DNA from: Picosynechococcus sp. PCC 7117
GTDB taxonomy: Bacteria > Cyanobacteriota > Cyanobacteriia > Cyanobacteriales > MRBY01
NCBI RefSeq assembly: GCF_001693275.1
Contig: NZ_CP016477.1
Span: 2,294,001-2,358,000, forward strand
Length of the DNA: 64,000 nt
Direction of reading: 5' to 3'
Shown here in pieces: positions 1 to 8,516 of this stretch. The notes under the pieces are model-generated. The model was not told the DNA's origin. It was given only the letters and a program-made list of their open reading frames with translations, and ran no database searches. Position numbers and translations under genes: made by a program. The stretch's first letter is position 1; every line of letters begins with the position of its first letter.

Positions 1-368
1 CCTTCTTCCCGCAAACCAATCACTTCCTCAAGGGTGTCGTAGGGGGCCCCTGCTACGGCGAGCATTTCATCCCCTGGGCGCAATACCCCATACAAAGCGG
101 CGGCGATCGCATGGGTTCCCGAAACCAACTGCACCCGCACCAGAGCCGCTTCTGCCCCCATCACCTCGGCGTAAACCTGATCGAGGGTATCCCGCCCCAG
201 ATCCCCGTGGCCGTAACCGCTGACACTGCTGAAATGGTGGACGCCCACCCGATAATTTTGAAAAGCTCCCAAAACTCTGCGGAGATTGGTTTGGGTTTGT
301 TTGTCAATGGCTTGGAAGGTAGGGGTCAGGGCGGCGATCGCCCGGCGAACAATCTCAGCAGAATTCAT
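1..368 (-). CDS. Methionine gamma-lyase family (aluminium-resistance-like) PLP enzyme, N-terminal part
   Basis: This is the N-terminal part (about 122 residues) of a PLP-dependent Cys/Met-metabolism enzyme; the rest lies beyond the window edge. The minus-strand frame starts at the ATG at 366-368 (MNSAEIVRRAIAAL) and stays open to base 1. Visible segments are GVHHFSSVSGYGHGDLGRDT and VQLVSGTHAIAAALYGVLRPGD, which I recognise from the Met_gamma_lyase / aluminium-resistance family. In that family the PLP lysine lies further downstream, so it is not seen here. The true substrate in cyanobacteria is not established. Family call is fairly sure; function is inference. Confidence 0.75.
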   Translation of the reverse strand, partial: MNSAEIVRRAIAALTPTFQAIDKQTQTNLRRVLGAFQNYRVGVHHFSSVSGYGHGDLGRDTLDQVYAEVMGAEAALVRVQLVSGTHAIAAALYGVLRPGDEMLAVAGAPYDTLEEVIGLREE

Positions 369-775
369 AAAAAAACGAACAGCAAAAAATTAAGAGCGAG
401 CCAATCATACCAAGCCCCAAACTTCTAACCTAGGGAATGGACGCCCCGATAATTCCGCGCTAAAATTCAGCAAATCTTGATTAAATTCGTAAATAAATGT
501 TAAATTTAAATCTGATTTAACGAAGAAAATACCCGGTTACATCTAAAAGTAAAGTTTAGAAAACACCCAAGCGCTATTTCAGCCCAAAGTTCCGAATTTT
601 CAAGATTTTTGTGCTTCGCTTTGAAAGACTTCTCCGACGATAGGCACCGTCTTTCTAAAGTGTTCTTATCTTCCCTTTGCTGAGCCGTGCTTGTGTTTAT
701 CATGTAGGACAGTGGAAAAAATACGGAGCCTCCGCATACCATGTCCCACAGTACAATTTCCAGAAAGGATATTTC
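369..775. other. Intergenic region between divergent genes, upstream of desC
   Basis: About 400 bases between the divergent lyase-like gene and desC. It is AT-rich around 470-560 and must hold both promoters, but I cannot assign a -35/-10 pair with confidence. Reading frames through it are short and unlike proteins. The desC frame stays open upstream to 677, but that extension shows no conserved sequence. Confidence 0.4.
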
Positions 776-1609
776 ATGACTGTTGCCACTTCCCAAAAAC
801 TCCCCCTAGATTGGACAACGATTATCTACTTCAGCTTGATCCATCTAGTCGCCCTCCTTGCCTTTTTACCCGGTAACTTTAGTTGGCAAGCCGTGGGCGT
901 CTTTTTATTGTTTCACTGGATTACCGGCGGCATTGGAATTACCCTAGGGTTCCATCGCCTCGTGTCCCACCGTAGCTTTGAAGTACCAAAGTGGCTTGAG
1001 TATTTCTTGATTTTCTGTGGCACCCTCGCCTGTCAGGGGGGGCCGATTGACTGGATTGGGCTACACCGCATCCACCACAAACATTCTGACAACACACCCG
1101 ATCCCCATGACTCGAACAAAGGCTTCTGGTGGAGTCACATCGGTTGGATGCTGTTTGAGATTCCCGCTCGTAGTGACATTGATCGCTACATCAAAGATAT
1201 CAAAGACGATCCTTTCTACAATTTTTGCCAAAAATACATGGTTCTCATCCAGGTGGCCTTGGGTTTAGCCCTTTATGCCTGGGGAGAAGCCTGGGTCGGT
1301 AACGGCTGGTCTTTCGTGATTTGGGGCGTGTTTCTCCGCCTTGCCGTGGTTTTCCACTGTACCTGGTTTGTGAATAGTGCCACCCATAAATTTGGCTATA
1401 AAAGCCATGAGTCCAACGACCACTCGAAAAACTGCTGGTGGGTTGCCCTTGTCACCTACGGCGAAGGTTGGCACAACAATCACCATGCCTATCAATATTC
1501 CGCGCGCCATGGCCTCAATTGGTGGGAAATTGATATGACTTGGATGACAATTCGTTTCCTACAAGCCTTGGGATTGGCCAAAAATATTCGTCTCGCTCCG
1601 GCTAAGTAA
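776..1609 (+). CDS. desC: Delta-9 acyl-lipid fatty acid desaturase
   Basis: Membrane di-iron desaturase of 277 residues that places the first double bond in glycerolipid acyl chains, using ferredoxin as electron donor. All three histidine boxes are present: H60-x4-H65 (HRLVSH), H97-x2-HH (HRIHH) and H233-x2-HH (HNNHH). Hydrophobic segments lie around residues 15-55, 75-90 and 155-200. The frame is open from 677, but the ATG at 776 is preferred: it has AAAGGA upstream and begins MTVATSQKLPLDW, giving the usual length. The gene is monocistronic, with a terminator at 1647-1684. Confident as a desaturase and, from family resemblance, as DesC. Confidence 0.9.
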   Translation: MTVATSQKLPLDWTTIIYFSLIHLVALLAFLPGNFSWQAVGVFLLFHWITGGIGITLGFHRLVSHRSFEVPKWLEYFLIFCGTLACQGGPIDWIGLHRIHHKHSDNTPDPHDSNKGFWWSHIGWMLFEIPARSDIDRYIKDIKDDPFYNFCQKYMVLIQVALGLALYAWGEAWVGNGWSFVIWGVFLRLAVVFHCTWFVNSATHKFGYKSHESNDHSKNCWWVALVTYGEGWHNNHHAYQYSARHGLNWWEIDMTWMTIRFLQALGLAKNIRLAPAK

Positions 1610-1646
1610 CAAAAATAACGACCATCCTGGAAAGTTAAGTTGTTGT

Positions 1647-1684
1647 AGATGTCCTTTGAAAAGGGGGCATCTTTTTATTTTTTT
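1647..1684 (+). terminator. Rho-independent terminator of desC
   Basis: A stem of AGATG(T)CC-TTT with AAGGG-GCATCT around a GAAA loop is followed directly by a T-rich tract (CTTTTTATTTTTTT). It lies 38 bases after the desC stop codon. Confidence 0.75.
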
Positions 1685-2008
1685 GGCAAGACTCATTACT
1701 TCTTGGATATTGAAGAATCTATGCCGCCCCAAAGCCTCGCTCCAACGCCGTGAACAGCGGCGTCATTTAGGGGCAAGATCAAGGTAATTTCAAGGGTCTT
1801 AGGGGAGTGAGGGCGGCAAAAATATTTGGCAAAATCAGCCTTTATCCCCTAAGATAGGTTATTAAGAAAGGTAAACTTTTCTCACATTTGTCTAGATTCA
1901 CTATCATTTTTTGCCTAGAACCTAGACGAAAGTAAGGTGTTTCATCAAATAAACACCCGAAATTATATGTAATTTTTTGTTGCTTACTATTTTGGAGACT
2001 TCGTCCTT
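1685..2008 (+). promoter_or_regulatory. psbD upstream region and leader
   Basis: About 320 bases without a gene ahead of psbD. The last 120 bases are AT-rich and end with TTTTGGAGAC as likely ribosome-binding site before the ATG at 2009. A small GC-rich hairpin (CGCCG-tgaaca-GCGGCG, about 1749-1765) is present. psbD genes of this type are light-responsive in other cyanobacteria; I cannot place a promoter reliably. Confidence 0.4.
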
Positions 2009-3067
2009 ATGACTATTGCAGTCGGACGCGCGCCCCAGGAACGAGGCTGGTTTGATGTCCTCGATGACTGGTTGAAGCGAGATCGATTTGTCTTCGTCGG
2101 TTGGTCCGGTATCCTCCTGTTCCCCTGCGCCTTCATGGCTCTCGGTGGCTGGTTGACTGGTACCACCTTCGTTACTTCTTGGTACACCCACGGATTAGCC
2201 TCTTCTTATCTCGAAGGGTGTAACTTCCTGACTGTTGCTGTATCCAGCCCTGCTGACAGCCTCGGTCACTCCCTCCTTTTCCTCTGGGGCCCCGAAGCCA
2301 ACTGGAACTTTGCCCGTTGGTGCCAACTCGGTGGACTCTGGAGCTTTGTTGCCCTCCACGGTGCTTTTGGTCTGATCGGCTTCATGCTGCGTCAGTTTGA
2401 AATTGCCCGTCTGGTGGGTATCCGCCCCTACAATGCGATCGCCTTCTCTGGCCCCATCGCGGTATTCGTCAGTGTATTCCTGATGTACCCCTTGGGTCAG
2501 TCTAGCTGGTTCTTTGCCCCCAGCTTTGGTGTCGCTGGTATCTTCCGTTTCATTCTGTTCTTACAAGGTTTCCACAACTGGACGCTCAACCCCTTCCACA
2601 TGATGGGTGTTGCGGGGATTCTCGGTGGTGCGCTGCTCTGTGCGATCCACGGGGCAACGGTAGAGAACACTCTGTTTGAAGACAGTGACCAAGCGAATAC
2701 CTTCCGAGCGTTTGAGCCGACCCAGGCAGAAGAAACCTACTCGATGGTGACCGCGAACCGTTTCTGGTCTCAGATTTTCGGGATTGCGTTTTCCAACAAG
2801 CGTTGGTTGCACTTCTTCATGCTGTTTGTGCCGGTGACTGGGCTATGGATGAGTTCTGTGGGGATTGTGGGTTTAGCATTGAACCTGCGTGCCTATGACT
2901 TTGTATCCCAGGAAATCCGCGCGGCGGAAGACCCCGAATTTGAAACGTTCTACACGAAGAACATTCTGTTGAACGAAGGTATGCGTGCATGGATGGCACC
3001 GCAAGACCAAATTCACGAACAATTTGTATTCCCTGAAGAAGTTCTACCCCGTGGTAACGCGCTCTAA
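2009..3067 (+). CDS. psbD: Photosystem II D2 reaction-centre protein
   Basis: D2, 352 residues, the usual full length. With D1 it binds P680, pheophytin, QA and the non-haem iron in the thylakoid membrane. Expected residues are in place: Tyr160 (TyrD), His189, His197 (P680 ligand), and His214 and His268 (non-haem iron). Five hydrophobic helices can be followed. No psbC follows; instead a terminator lies at 3102-3126 and the next gene is on the other strand. This is therefore the monocistronic copy (psbDII type), and the psbD-psbC copy is expected elsewhere in the genome. The identification is certain; the copy type is inferred from context. Confidence 0.98.
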   Translation: MTIAVGRAPQERGWFDVLDDWLKRDRFVFVGWSGILLFPCAFMALGGWLTGTTFVTSWYTHGLASSYLEGCNFLTVAVSSPADSLGHSLLFLWGPEANWNFARWCQLGGLWSFVALHGAFGLIGFMLRQFEIARLVGIRPYNAIAFSGPIAVFVSVFLMYPLGQSSWFFAPSFGVAGIFRFILFLQGFHNWTLNPFHMMGVAGILGGALLCAIHGATVENTLFEDSDQANTFRAFEPTQAEETYSMVTANRFWSQIFGIAFSNKRWLHFFMLFVPVTGLWMSSVGIVGLALNLRAYDFVSQEIRAAEDPEFETFYTKNILLNEGMRAWMAPQDQIHEQFVFPEEVLPRGNAL

Positions 3068-3101
3068 GAACATTTTTCAAAGATTCAATTGTTTAGCCCT
3101 T

Positions 3102-3126
3102 ACCCTCCAAGTTGGAGGGTTTTTTC
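3102..3126 (+). terminator. Rho-independent terminator of psbD
   Basis: A perfect CCCTCCAA / TTGGAGGG stem is followed by TTTTTT, 34 bases after the psbD stop codon. Confidence 0.85.
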
Positions 3127-3148
3127 TTGGAACTTTTACTTCGGAATT

Positions 3149-4603
3149 TTAAAGAGTGGGCTGCCATTTGCCATGGAAGCTGGGGGGAATAATTTCAGAA
3201 AATTCTAGGATACAAAGGGGTTCAGCCTCCAGGCGATCGCCACCGTAGATTCTGAGTTCACTCCGGTTAGCTGGGGCATTAAAGACAACGGTTAAGAGCC
3301 AGATTTCATCGGGATTCTGGGGATTTTGGACGGGGATGGGTTCAGAGGGATAATGGTTGGCGCCCATATCTGCCATGGTAAAGGTTTCTGTACGGTGGTC
3401 AAAAGCGGCGATCGCATTAATGATCTCGTGACCAATATCTGATTCTCGGCGGTGGACACCCATAAAGGTTTTGGGCCAAGGCTGCCCGGTTTGGGATTCG
3501 AGGGTGATCGGAAATTCACAGGAGCGATCGCAAATTTCGTAGGCTTCAATGACCTTGGCTGTTTTCGGTGCCAGTCGGTAGCGCCAGAGGGTGCCCTTTG
3601 TATAGGTTTGAATTTTACCTTGGGGAATTTCGACGAATTGTTGGTTGCTGGCAAAATCTGGAAACCGCACCATTTCCAGCACAATTTCGCCATGATCATC
3701 AACATAGCCATTGGTAAAGTGCCACTGGAACCAAGCCTCCTGTTGGCAAAAGCTGATCGGTTGGAGGCTGTGGCGATCAATGATCACAATCGTCGTTCCC
3801 AGTTCTGGCCGCCATTGAAGGGCATCGCTAACGGTTTTTAGGCCCAATAGTGTCGGCACCATTTGGAGACGTACCGGCGGAATACAAAACACGAGGTAAT
3901 CTCCGGCCAAGACAAAATCATGCACCAGCGGCAATCCTTTTAAGCCTGGTACAGAAAAATGAGTCTGCTGTGAAATTTCGCCCTGGGGGTTACAACCGTA
4001 AAGCTGGAATGTCGCCTTGGGACCGAAGGTCACGCCAAAATTGTAAATTTCTCCAGTTTCAGGCTGAATTTTGTGGTGAGCCGAAAAGGTATCACTAGAG
4101 TGGGCAAAGCCAAGATCCATCTCTCCCAAGGTTTTAAGAGTCTGGGCATTGAGGCCATAGGGTTTCCCCCCTTCCCACAGGGCTAAAAGGCGATCGCCTA
4201 GGGGCAACACAGAAGTATTGGCCGAATTTTTGGCGGGCTTCCCCCACCGCTGCCAAATTTGTCCCGGCGCGAGGGTGCCATAGTTGGGATAGAGTAAGGT
4301 TTCTGCTGCTGCTTCCTGCTGAAAGTAGGGGGTTTCTACATAGCGATATTGGGCCTGGGCACCTGCTTCTGTAAAGTACACCCCTAGAATGCCACCATCG
4401 CCGTCAAACCAATGGCCCATGGCCTGCCCTCCCCGTGTCAAACGTCCGGGGCCATTGCGAAATAAACTCCCCCGCAATCCTGGTGGAATTGCCCCCTCTA
4501 GAACGGGCAGAGGCGTTAAATCAAACGGTTGGGCGGGGTTCGCAAAAAGTCGTGACCAAGCCGGTTGGGTCGATAGTTGTGGAGAATTTGGCGCAGCAAC
4601 CAT
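3149..4603 (-). CDS. Carotenoid / apocarotenoid cleavage oxygenase
   Basis: Non-haem iron dioxygenase of the RPE65/CCD/ACO family, 484 residues, which cleaves carotenoids or apocarotenals (retinal formation in characterised cyanobacterial members). The four iron-binding histidines are recognisable in FAHSSDTFSAHHK, LVHDFVL, WHFTNGYVDDHGE and the C-terminal FHGKW. Seven-bladed propeller proteins of this family have the same length. The frame extends to a TTG at 4621, but the ATG at 4603 (MVAAPNSPQL) is the better start. It is convergent with psbD and transcribed alone. Substrate cannot be told from sequence. Confidence 0.88.
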   Translation of the reverse strand: MVAAPNSPQLSTQPAWSRLFANPAQPFDLTPLPVLEGAIPPGLRGSLFRNGPGRLTRGGQAMGHWFDGDGGILGVYFTEAGAQAQYRYVETPYFQQEAAAETLLYPNYGTLAPGQIWQRWGKPAKNSANTSVLPLGDRLLALWEGGKPYGLNAQTLKTLGEMDLGFAHSSDTFSAHHKIQPETGEIYNFGVTFGPKATFQLYGCNPQGEISQQTHFSVPGLKGLPLVHDFVLAGDYLVFCIPPVRLQMVPTLLGLKTVSDALQWRPELGTTIVIIDRHSLQPISFCQQEAWFQWHFTNGYVDDHGEIVLEMVRFPDFASNQQFVEIPQGKIQTYTKGTLWRYRLAPKTAKVIEAYEICDRSCEFPITLESQTGQPWPKTFMGVHRRESDIGHEIINAIAAFDHRTETFTMADMGANHYPSEPIPVQNPQNPDEIWLLTVVFNAPANRSELRIYGGDRLEAEPLCILEFSEIIPPSFHGKWQPTL

Positions 4604-4729
4604 AGTCAGTTTTACCCTCAAGCAATGTTAACTATTGTAAATCGCCTTCTCCCCTTTCTTGGGGTTGCATCCTGGGGTTTGTGCATAAAATGAGGGAGAT
4701 TTTAATCTTTTTTTGAAAAAATCTGAACC

Positions 4730-6034
4730 ATGCAAACATCGAAATTTAATTTGGCGATCGCCCTTTCCCTGGTGGCGATCGCAACCTTCACCGGAGCCTG
4801 CCAAGACACCACTGCCCCCACCGATGGCAACGGCGAAACCAGTACAAATACTGGTACTGAGGGCCTGAAGTTAGGCTCCCTGACGCCAACCACTGGCGAC
4901 CTTTCCTCCATTGGGCAAAATATGCCGATCGCCGTAGAACTGGCCGTGGAGACGATTAACGCTTGCGGGGGCGTCAATGAGCAACCCGTTACCCTCATCC
5001 AAGAAGATTCCCAAACAGACCCCACCGCCGGAGGAGCAGCGATGACAAAGCTGGCGGAAGTCGATAGAGTCGCCGGGGTTGTGGGGGCCTTTGCCAGTAG
5101 TGTGTCTAGTGCCGCTGTTGATGTTGCGGTGCGAAACCAAGTGATGCTCGTTTCCCCCGGCAGTACCAGTCCTGTGTTTACAGAACGGGCCGCGAATGGT
5201 GATTTCGATGGCTATTGGGCTAGAACTGCGCCCCCCGACAGCTACCAAGCCCCTGCTTTGGCTGTTTTAGCGCAAAAACAAGGCTTTGAACGGGTTTCTA
5301 CCGTGGTGATTAATAACGATTATGGTGTGGGCTTTGAGCAAGAATTTATCAAAGCCTTTGAAAACCTTGGGGGCACCATTGTCAACAAAGATAATCCGGT
5401 GCGCTATGACCCGAAAGCCGCCACCCTCGATAGTGAAGCGGCAGCCGCTTTTGCCGGGGAACCCGATGCCGTCCTTGGGGTGCTCTACGCAGAGACTGGT
5501 AGTTTATTGCTCAAAGCCGCCTATGAACAGGGCTTGAGCGAAGGGATCACTATTCTATTAACCGATGGCGTCTACAGCGAAGACTTTACCCAACAGGTAG
5601 GTACGACCGCCGCTGGTCAGTCAATTATTGCGGGGGCTCTAGGGACGGTTCCCGGTGCGGATGGCCCGGCCTTAGAAGCTTTTACAGCTCTCTGGCAAGA
5701 AAAAACAGGTAAGGAGGTTACGGCCTATGTGCCCCATTCCTGGGATGCGGCGATCGCCATGATGTTGGCCGCCGAAGCAGCGGATGTAAATACTGGCGAA
5801 GGCATTAAAAATTACCTCCGGGAAGTTACCAGTGGGGACGGCCAAGAAGTGAGTGATCCCTGTGAGGCGATCGCCCTCGTCCGTGAAGGCCAAGCGATTA
5901 ACTACCAAGGTGCCAGCGGGAACGTTGACTTTGATGAAAATGGTGACGTGGCTGGAAACTACGACGTTTGGACCGTTAATGAAGATGCCAGTCTCTCGGT
6001 GATTGATACCGTTAACCCCCTAGAAGCCCTCTAG
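4730..6034 (+). CDS. Branched-chain amino acid ABC transporter substrate-binding lipoprotein (LivJ-like)
   Basis: Type I periplasmic binding protein, 434 residues. It begins with a lipoprotein signal (hydrophobic core LAIALSLVAIATF, lipobox TGAC, lipidated Cys near residue 24) and a Thr/Asn/Gly-rich linker. The mature part starts LKLGSLTPTTGDLSSIGQNM, typical of Leu/Ile/Val or urea/neutral amino-acid binders. NACGGVNEQPVTLI and the region near YVPHSWDA also fit the Peripla_BP_6 fold. No permease or ATPase gene is adjacent, so it must serve a transporter encoded elsewhere or act as a sensor. The ligand is not determinable. Confidence 0.88.
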   Translation: MQTSKFNLAIALSLVAIATFTGACQDTTAPTDGNGETSTNTGTEGLKLGSLTPTTGDLSSIGQNMPIAVELAVETINACGGVNEQPVTLIQEDSQTDPTAGGAAMTKLAEVDRVAGVVGAFASSVSSAAVDVAVRNQVMLVSPGSTSPVFTERAANGDFDGYWARTAPPDSYQAPALAVLAQKQGFERVSTVVINNDYGVGFEQEFIKAFENLGGTIVNKDNPVRYDPKAATLDSEAAAAFAGEPDAVLGVLYAETGSLLLKAAYEQGLSEGITILLTDGVYSEDFTQQVGTTAAGQSIIAGALGTVPGADGPALEAFTALWQEKTGKEVTAYVPHSWDAAIAMMLAAEAADVNTGEGIKNYLREVTSGDGQEVSDPCEAIALVREGQAINYQGASGNVDFDENGDVAGNYDVWTVNEDASLSVIDTVNPLEAL

Positions 6035-6054
6035 GGTTATCTGGAATACAACAC

Positions 6055-6080
6055 AAAAAAAGGGGGAGCATTTCCCCCAG
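6055..6080 (-). terminator. Terminator between convergent genes, best read on the minus strand
   Basis: A GGGGGA / TCCCCC stem has seven A residues on its left side, which become a U-run for minus-strand transcripts. It serves the pentapeptide-repeat gene and may also stop the lipoprotein transcript. Confidence 0.7.
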
Positions 6081-6115
6081 TTTATCCCCATGAAAATCGA
6101 ATGTTCGGGCTTTGA

Positions 6116-6613
6116 TTAACAGCCCAAAGAGTCAGCCGTGGCAATGCCCGTCACCGGATTAACCCCTGTAGCCACCGCACAGAGCTTCTTCTGTTGTGGC
6201 CCGTCTAACACGGCAAAACTAAAATCTGCGCCATCAATCTTGGCATTCTCAAAGGTAGATCGCAGGAGAATTGCCTCCACAAAAATCGCATCGGTCAAAT
6301 CGGCCCCAGTAAACTTGGAGAGATAGGCGATGCCATTGGTAAAATCGGCCCCGTGGAGGTTGGTCGTTTCCAGTAACGTGCTGTTAAAAACAGCTCCCCG
6401 GAGATCACTGCCGCTTAAATCTGCGTTGGTAAGGTTCACCTGGGAAAATTCAACCCCCTGGAGGTTTTGCCCCGCAAAATTGCTGCCGGCGAGATCTTCA
6501 CTGTCGATCGCCGACCGGGATGTGGCCGCAGGACTGGCCCCATAGGCTGGTGTCCCCCAACAAAGCCCGAAAATGACGAAACCCAAAACAACAATGCGCG
6601 CTAAAACCTTCAT
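6116..6613 (-). CDS. Exported pentapeptide-repeat protein (thylakoid lumen / periplasm type)
   Basis: About 165 residues. The N-terminus MKVLARIVVLGFVIFGLCWGTPAYGA is a classical Sec signal peptide ending in an AxA-like site. The mature part holds tandem pentapeptide repeats of the A(D/N)LxX type (SNFAGQNLQGVEFSQVNLTN, ADLSGSDLRG, ADLTDAIF) that would form a right-handed beta-helix. It ends with a short Cys-containing tail (KKLCAVATG, DSLGC) that could form a disulphide. Similar lumenal proteins occur throughout cyanobacteria and in chloroplasts; their role is unknown. An ATG at 6634 is an alternative start, but the chosen ATG puts the signal peptide at the terminus. Confidence 0.8.
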   Translation of the reverse strand: MKVLARIVVLGFVIFGLCWGTPAYGASPAATSRSAIDSEDLAGSNFAGQNLQGVEFSQVNLTNADLSGSDLRGAVFNSTLLETTNLHGADFTNGIAYLSKFTGADLTDAIFVEAILLRSTFENAKIDGADFSFAVLDGPQQKKLCAVATGVNPVTGIATADSLGC

Positions 6614-6735
6614 AACCCTCAACTCGCCTGACATTTAACAAAATTTTTCCAAAGGATATTCTAAAAGATTCTCGGAAAGGGAGGAAATCCGATAGAGTTT
6701 TTGGAAAACCTCTCTAGCACGTTTGCCTCGAATCT

Positions 6736-7770
6736 ATGACAACTCCAAATTGGTCTGCTCTCCTCCAACAACTCATCAATGGCGAATCCCTAAGCCAAAC
6801 CCAAGCCTCTCAACTCATGGAAGGTTGGCTACAAGAGGCGATTTCTCCAGCCCTATCTGGAGCTATACTTGCGGCCCTACAAACAAAGGGGGTTTCGGCT
6901 GATGAGCTGACGGGGATGGCCCAAGTCCTCAAAGCCCAATCCCGACAGCAACAGCTGTTAAGCCATGGGCAACCGGTGATTGATACCTGCGGCACCGGGG
7001 GAGATGGTTCTTCTACCTTTAATATTTCGACGGCGGTGGCCTTCGTGACGGCAGCCGCTGGGGTGAAAGTTGCTAAACATGGTAATCGCTCAGCTTCGAG
7101 CAAAGTCGGCTCTGCGGATGTTTTAGAAGCCCTGGGGGTCAACCTTGGCGCTCCTACAGAAAAAGTCCATGGGGCCCTTGATGCGGTGGGCATTACGTTC
7201 CTGTTTGCCCCTGGCTGGCATCCGGCGATGAAAAGTGTGGCCCCGATCCGCCGCGAACTCAAGATTCGCACGGTGTTTAATCTGTTGGGGCCGTTGGTCA
7301 ATCCCCTCCAGCCCACAGGCCAGATTATTGGTGTTTATGATTCACAATTTATTGAACGGATGGCCCAAGCGCTCAATCAACTGGGAACCCCTAAGGCGAT
7401 GGTGCTCCATGGTCGGGAAGGCTTAGATGAAGCGGGCCTTGGGGATAAAACGGATTTGGCCCTTGTAAATGGTGGTGCAGTCACGACTAGCGTTTTAGAT
7501 CCCGTCACTTTGGGTTTAACGCCTGTTTCCTTGCAAGCGTTGAAGGGCGGCGATGTGCCTGTAAACCAGGAGATTTTAACGAATATTCTCCAGGGGAAAG
7601 GAACCCAGGCCCAACGGGATGCGGTGGCTTTGAATGCGGGGTTGGCGCTCCAGGTGGCGGAAGTGGTGCCTTGGGGGGATCATCTCGCGGGCGTTCAAAA
7701 AGCTCAAACGGTAATGGCTAGCGGGGCAGCTTGGGACAAACTCCAGACCTTAGTCAATTTCTTAAAATAA
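6736..7770 (+). CDS. trpD: Anthranilate phosphoribosyltransferase
   Basis: Second step of tryptophan synthesis: transfer of phosphoribose from PRPP to anthranilate. The protein has 344 residues, full family length. The PRPP-binding [14 protein letters not shown] and the [21 protein letters not shown] and [20 protein letters not shown] blocks are intact. It stands alone, not in a trp operon, as is usual in cyanobacteria. The start [13 protein letters not shown] is the first in-frame ATG after the divergent promoter region. Confidence 0.96.
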   Translation: MTTPNWSALLQQLINGESLSQTQASQLMEGWLQEAISPALSGAILAALQTKGVSADELTGMAQVLKAQSRQQQLLSHGQPVIDTCGTGGDGSSTFNISTAVAFVTAAAGVKVAKHGNRSASSKVGSADVLEALGVNLGAPTEKVHGALDAVGITFLFAPGWHPAMKSVAPIRRELKIRTVFNLLGPLVNPLQPTGQIIGVYDSQFIERMAQALNQLGTPKAMVLHGREGLDEAGLGDKTDLALVNGGAVTTSVLDPVTLGLTPVSLQALKGGDVPVNQEILTNILQGKGTQAQRDAVALNAGLALQVAEVVPWGDHLAGVQKAQTVMASGAAWDKLQTLVNFLK

Positions 7771-7892
7771 TTTTTATGGCGATCGCCGCCCTGGAAAATC
7801 TAGTGCCCAATGGTTGTGACTACCACAGCTAAATTTTCACTGGATAAATTTTCACCGAAAAACCATATACCAAGGATGAATCCCCTTTTTTT

Positions 7893-8495
7893 ATGACTGC
7901 CCAAGCCGACATTTTGACCCGTGCTGTTCTTTTGAATTCGCAGCGGCGACCCGCCCCGGAGGCTCTCACGGCACAGTTGCTTGGCCTGGAAAAAACAGCC
8001 AAACGGGAGAAGCGGACTTATCCTTTTGTTGCTCTCTTGGGTACCTGGCAGCTCACCTTTATTACGGGCACCAAAAAAGCCCAAAAACAAGCGGGAAAAG
8101 TGCTGGGTCAGGGACGCTATTTACCCCAGTGGGTCACAGTGGCGATCGCCTATGACGCTCTGACGGATCAAGACTCAACAACGCCCTGGCAGCGGGGCAG
8201 CGTTACTAACAACGTTCACTTGGGGCCACTGCATTTATCCTTAACTGGCCCAGTGAAATTTCATACTCAAAAACGGTTACTCGCCTTTGATTTTACGCAA
8301 ATAACCGTAAGCTTGGGTGGGTTGAGGCTTTATCGAGGCCAAATCCGGGGCGGTGAAACGGCCAGGCAAGATTTCTACGCAACAACCATTGGGAAACAGG
8401 CCTTTTTCAGTTACTTTTACGTCTCCCCCGATGTGATTGCGGCCCGTGGTCGTGGCGGTGGTTTAGCCCTCTGGGTTAAAGCTGAAACGAGTTAG
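7893..8495 (+). CDS. PAP/fibrillin-like (plastid lipid-associated) protein
   Basis: A 200-residue soluble protein. The segment LLGTWQLTFITGTKKAQ (about residues 48-64) and the later LTGPVKFHTQKRLLAFDFTQI and FFSYFYVSPDVIAARGRGGG resemble the lipocalin-like fold of plastid lipid-associated proteins, which in cyanobacteria associate with thylakoids and protect against photo-oxidative stress. I see no signal peptide or membrane helix. A TTG/GTG start further upstream is not excluded. The family assignment is from recalled motif resemblance. Confidence 0.6.
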   Translation: MTAQADILTRAVLLNSQRRPAPEALTAQLLGLEKTAKREKRTYPFVALLGTWQLTFITGTKKAQKQAGKVLGQGRYLPQWVTVAIAYDALTDQDSTTPWQRGSVTNNVHLGPLHLSLTGPVKFHTQKRLLAFDFTQITVSLGGLRLYRGQIRGGETARQDFYATTIGKQAFFSYFYVSPDVIAARGRGGGLALWVKAETS

Positions 8496-8516
8496 ACAGT
8501 TACTTTTACGGCTAAT

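Noticed and set aside
3292-3780. 162-codon frame inside the carotenoid oxygenase gene, same strand, other frame
   Set aside because: A shadow of the real gene; the oxygenase frame carries all four iron histidines.
6810-7316. 168-codon antisense frame in trpD
   Set aside because: Composition typical of an antisense shadow, and trpD is complete and conserved on the other strand.
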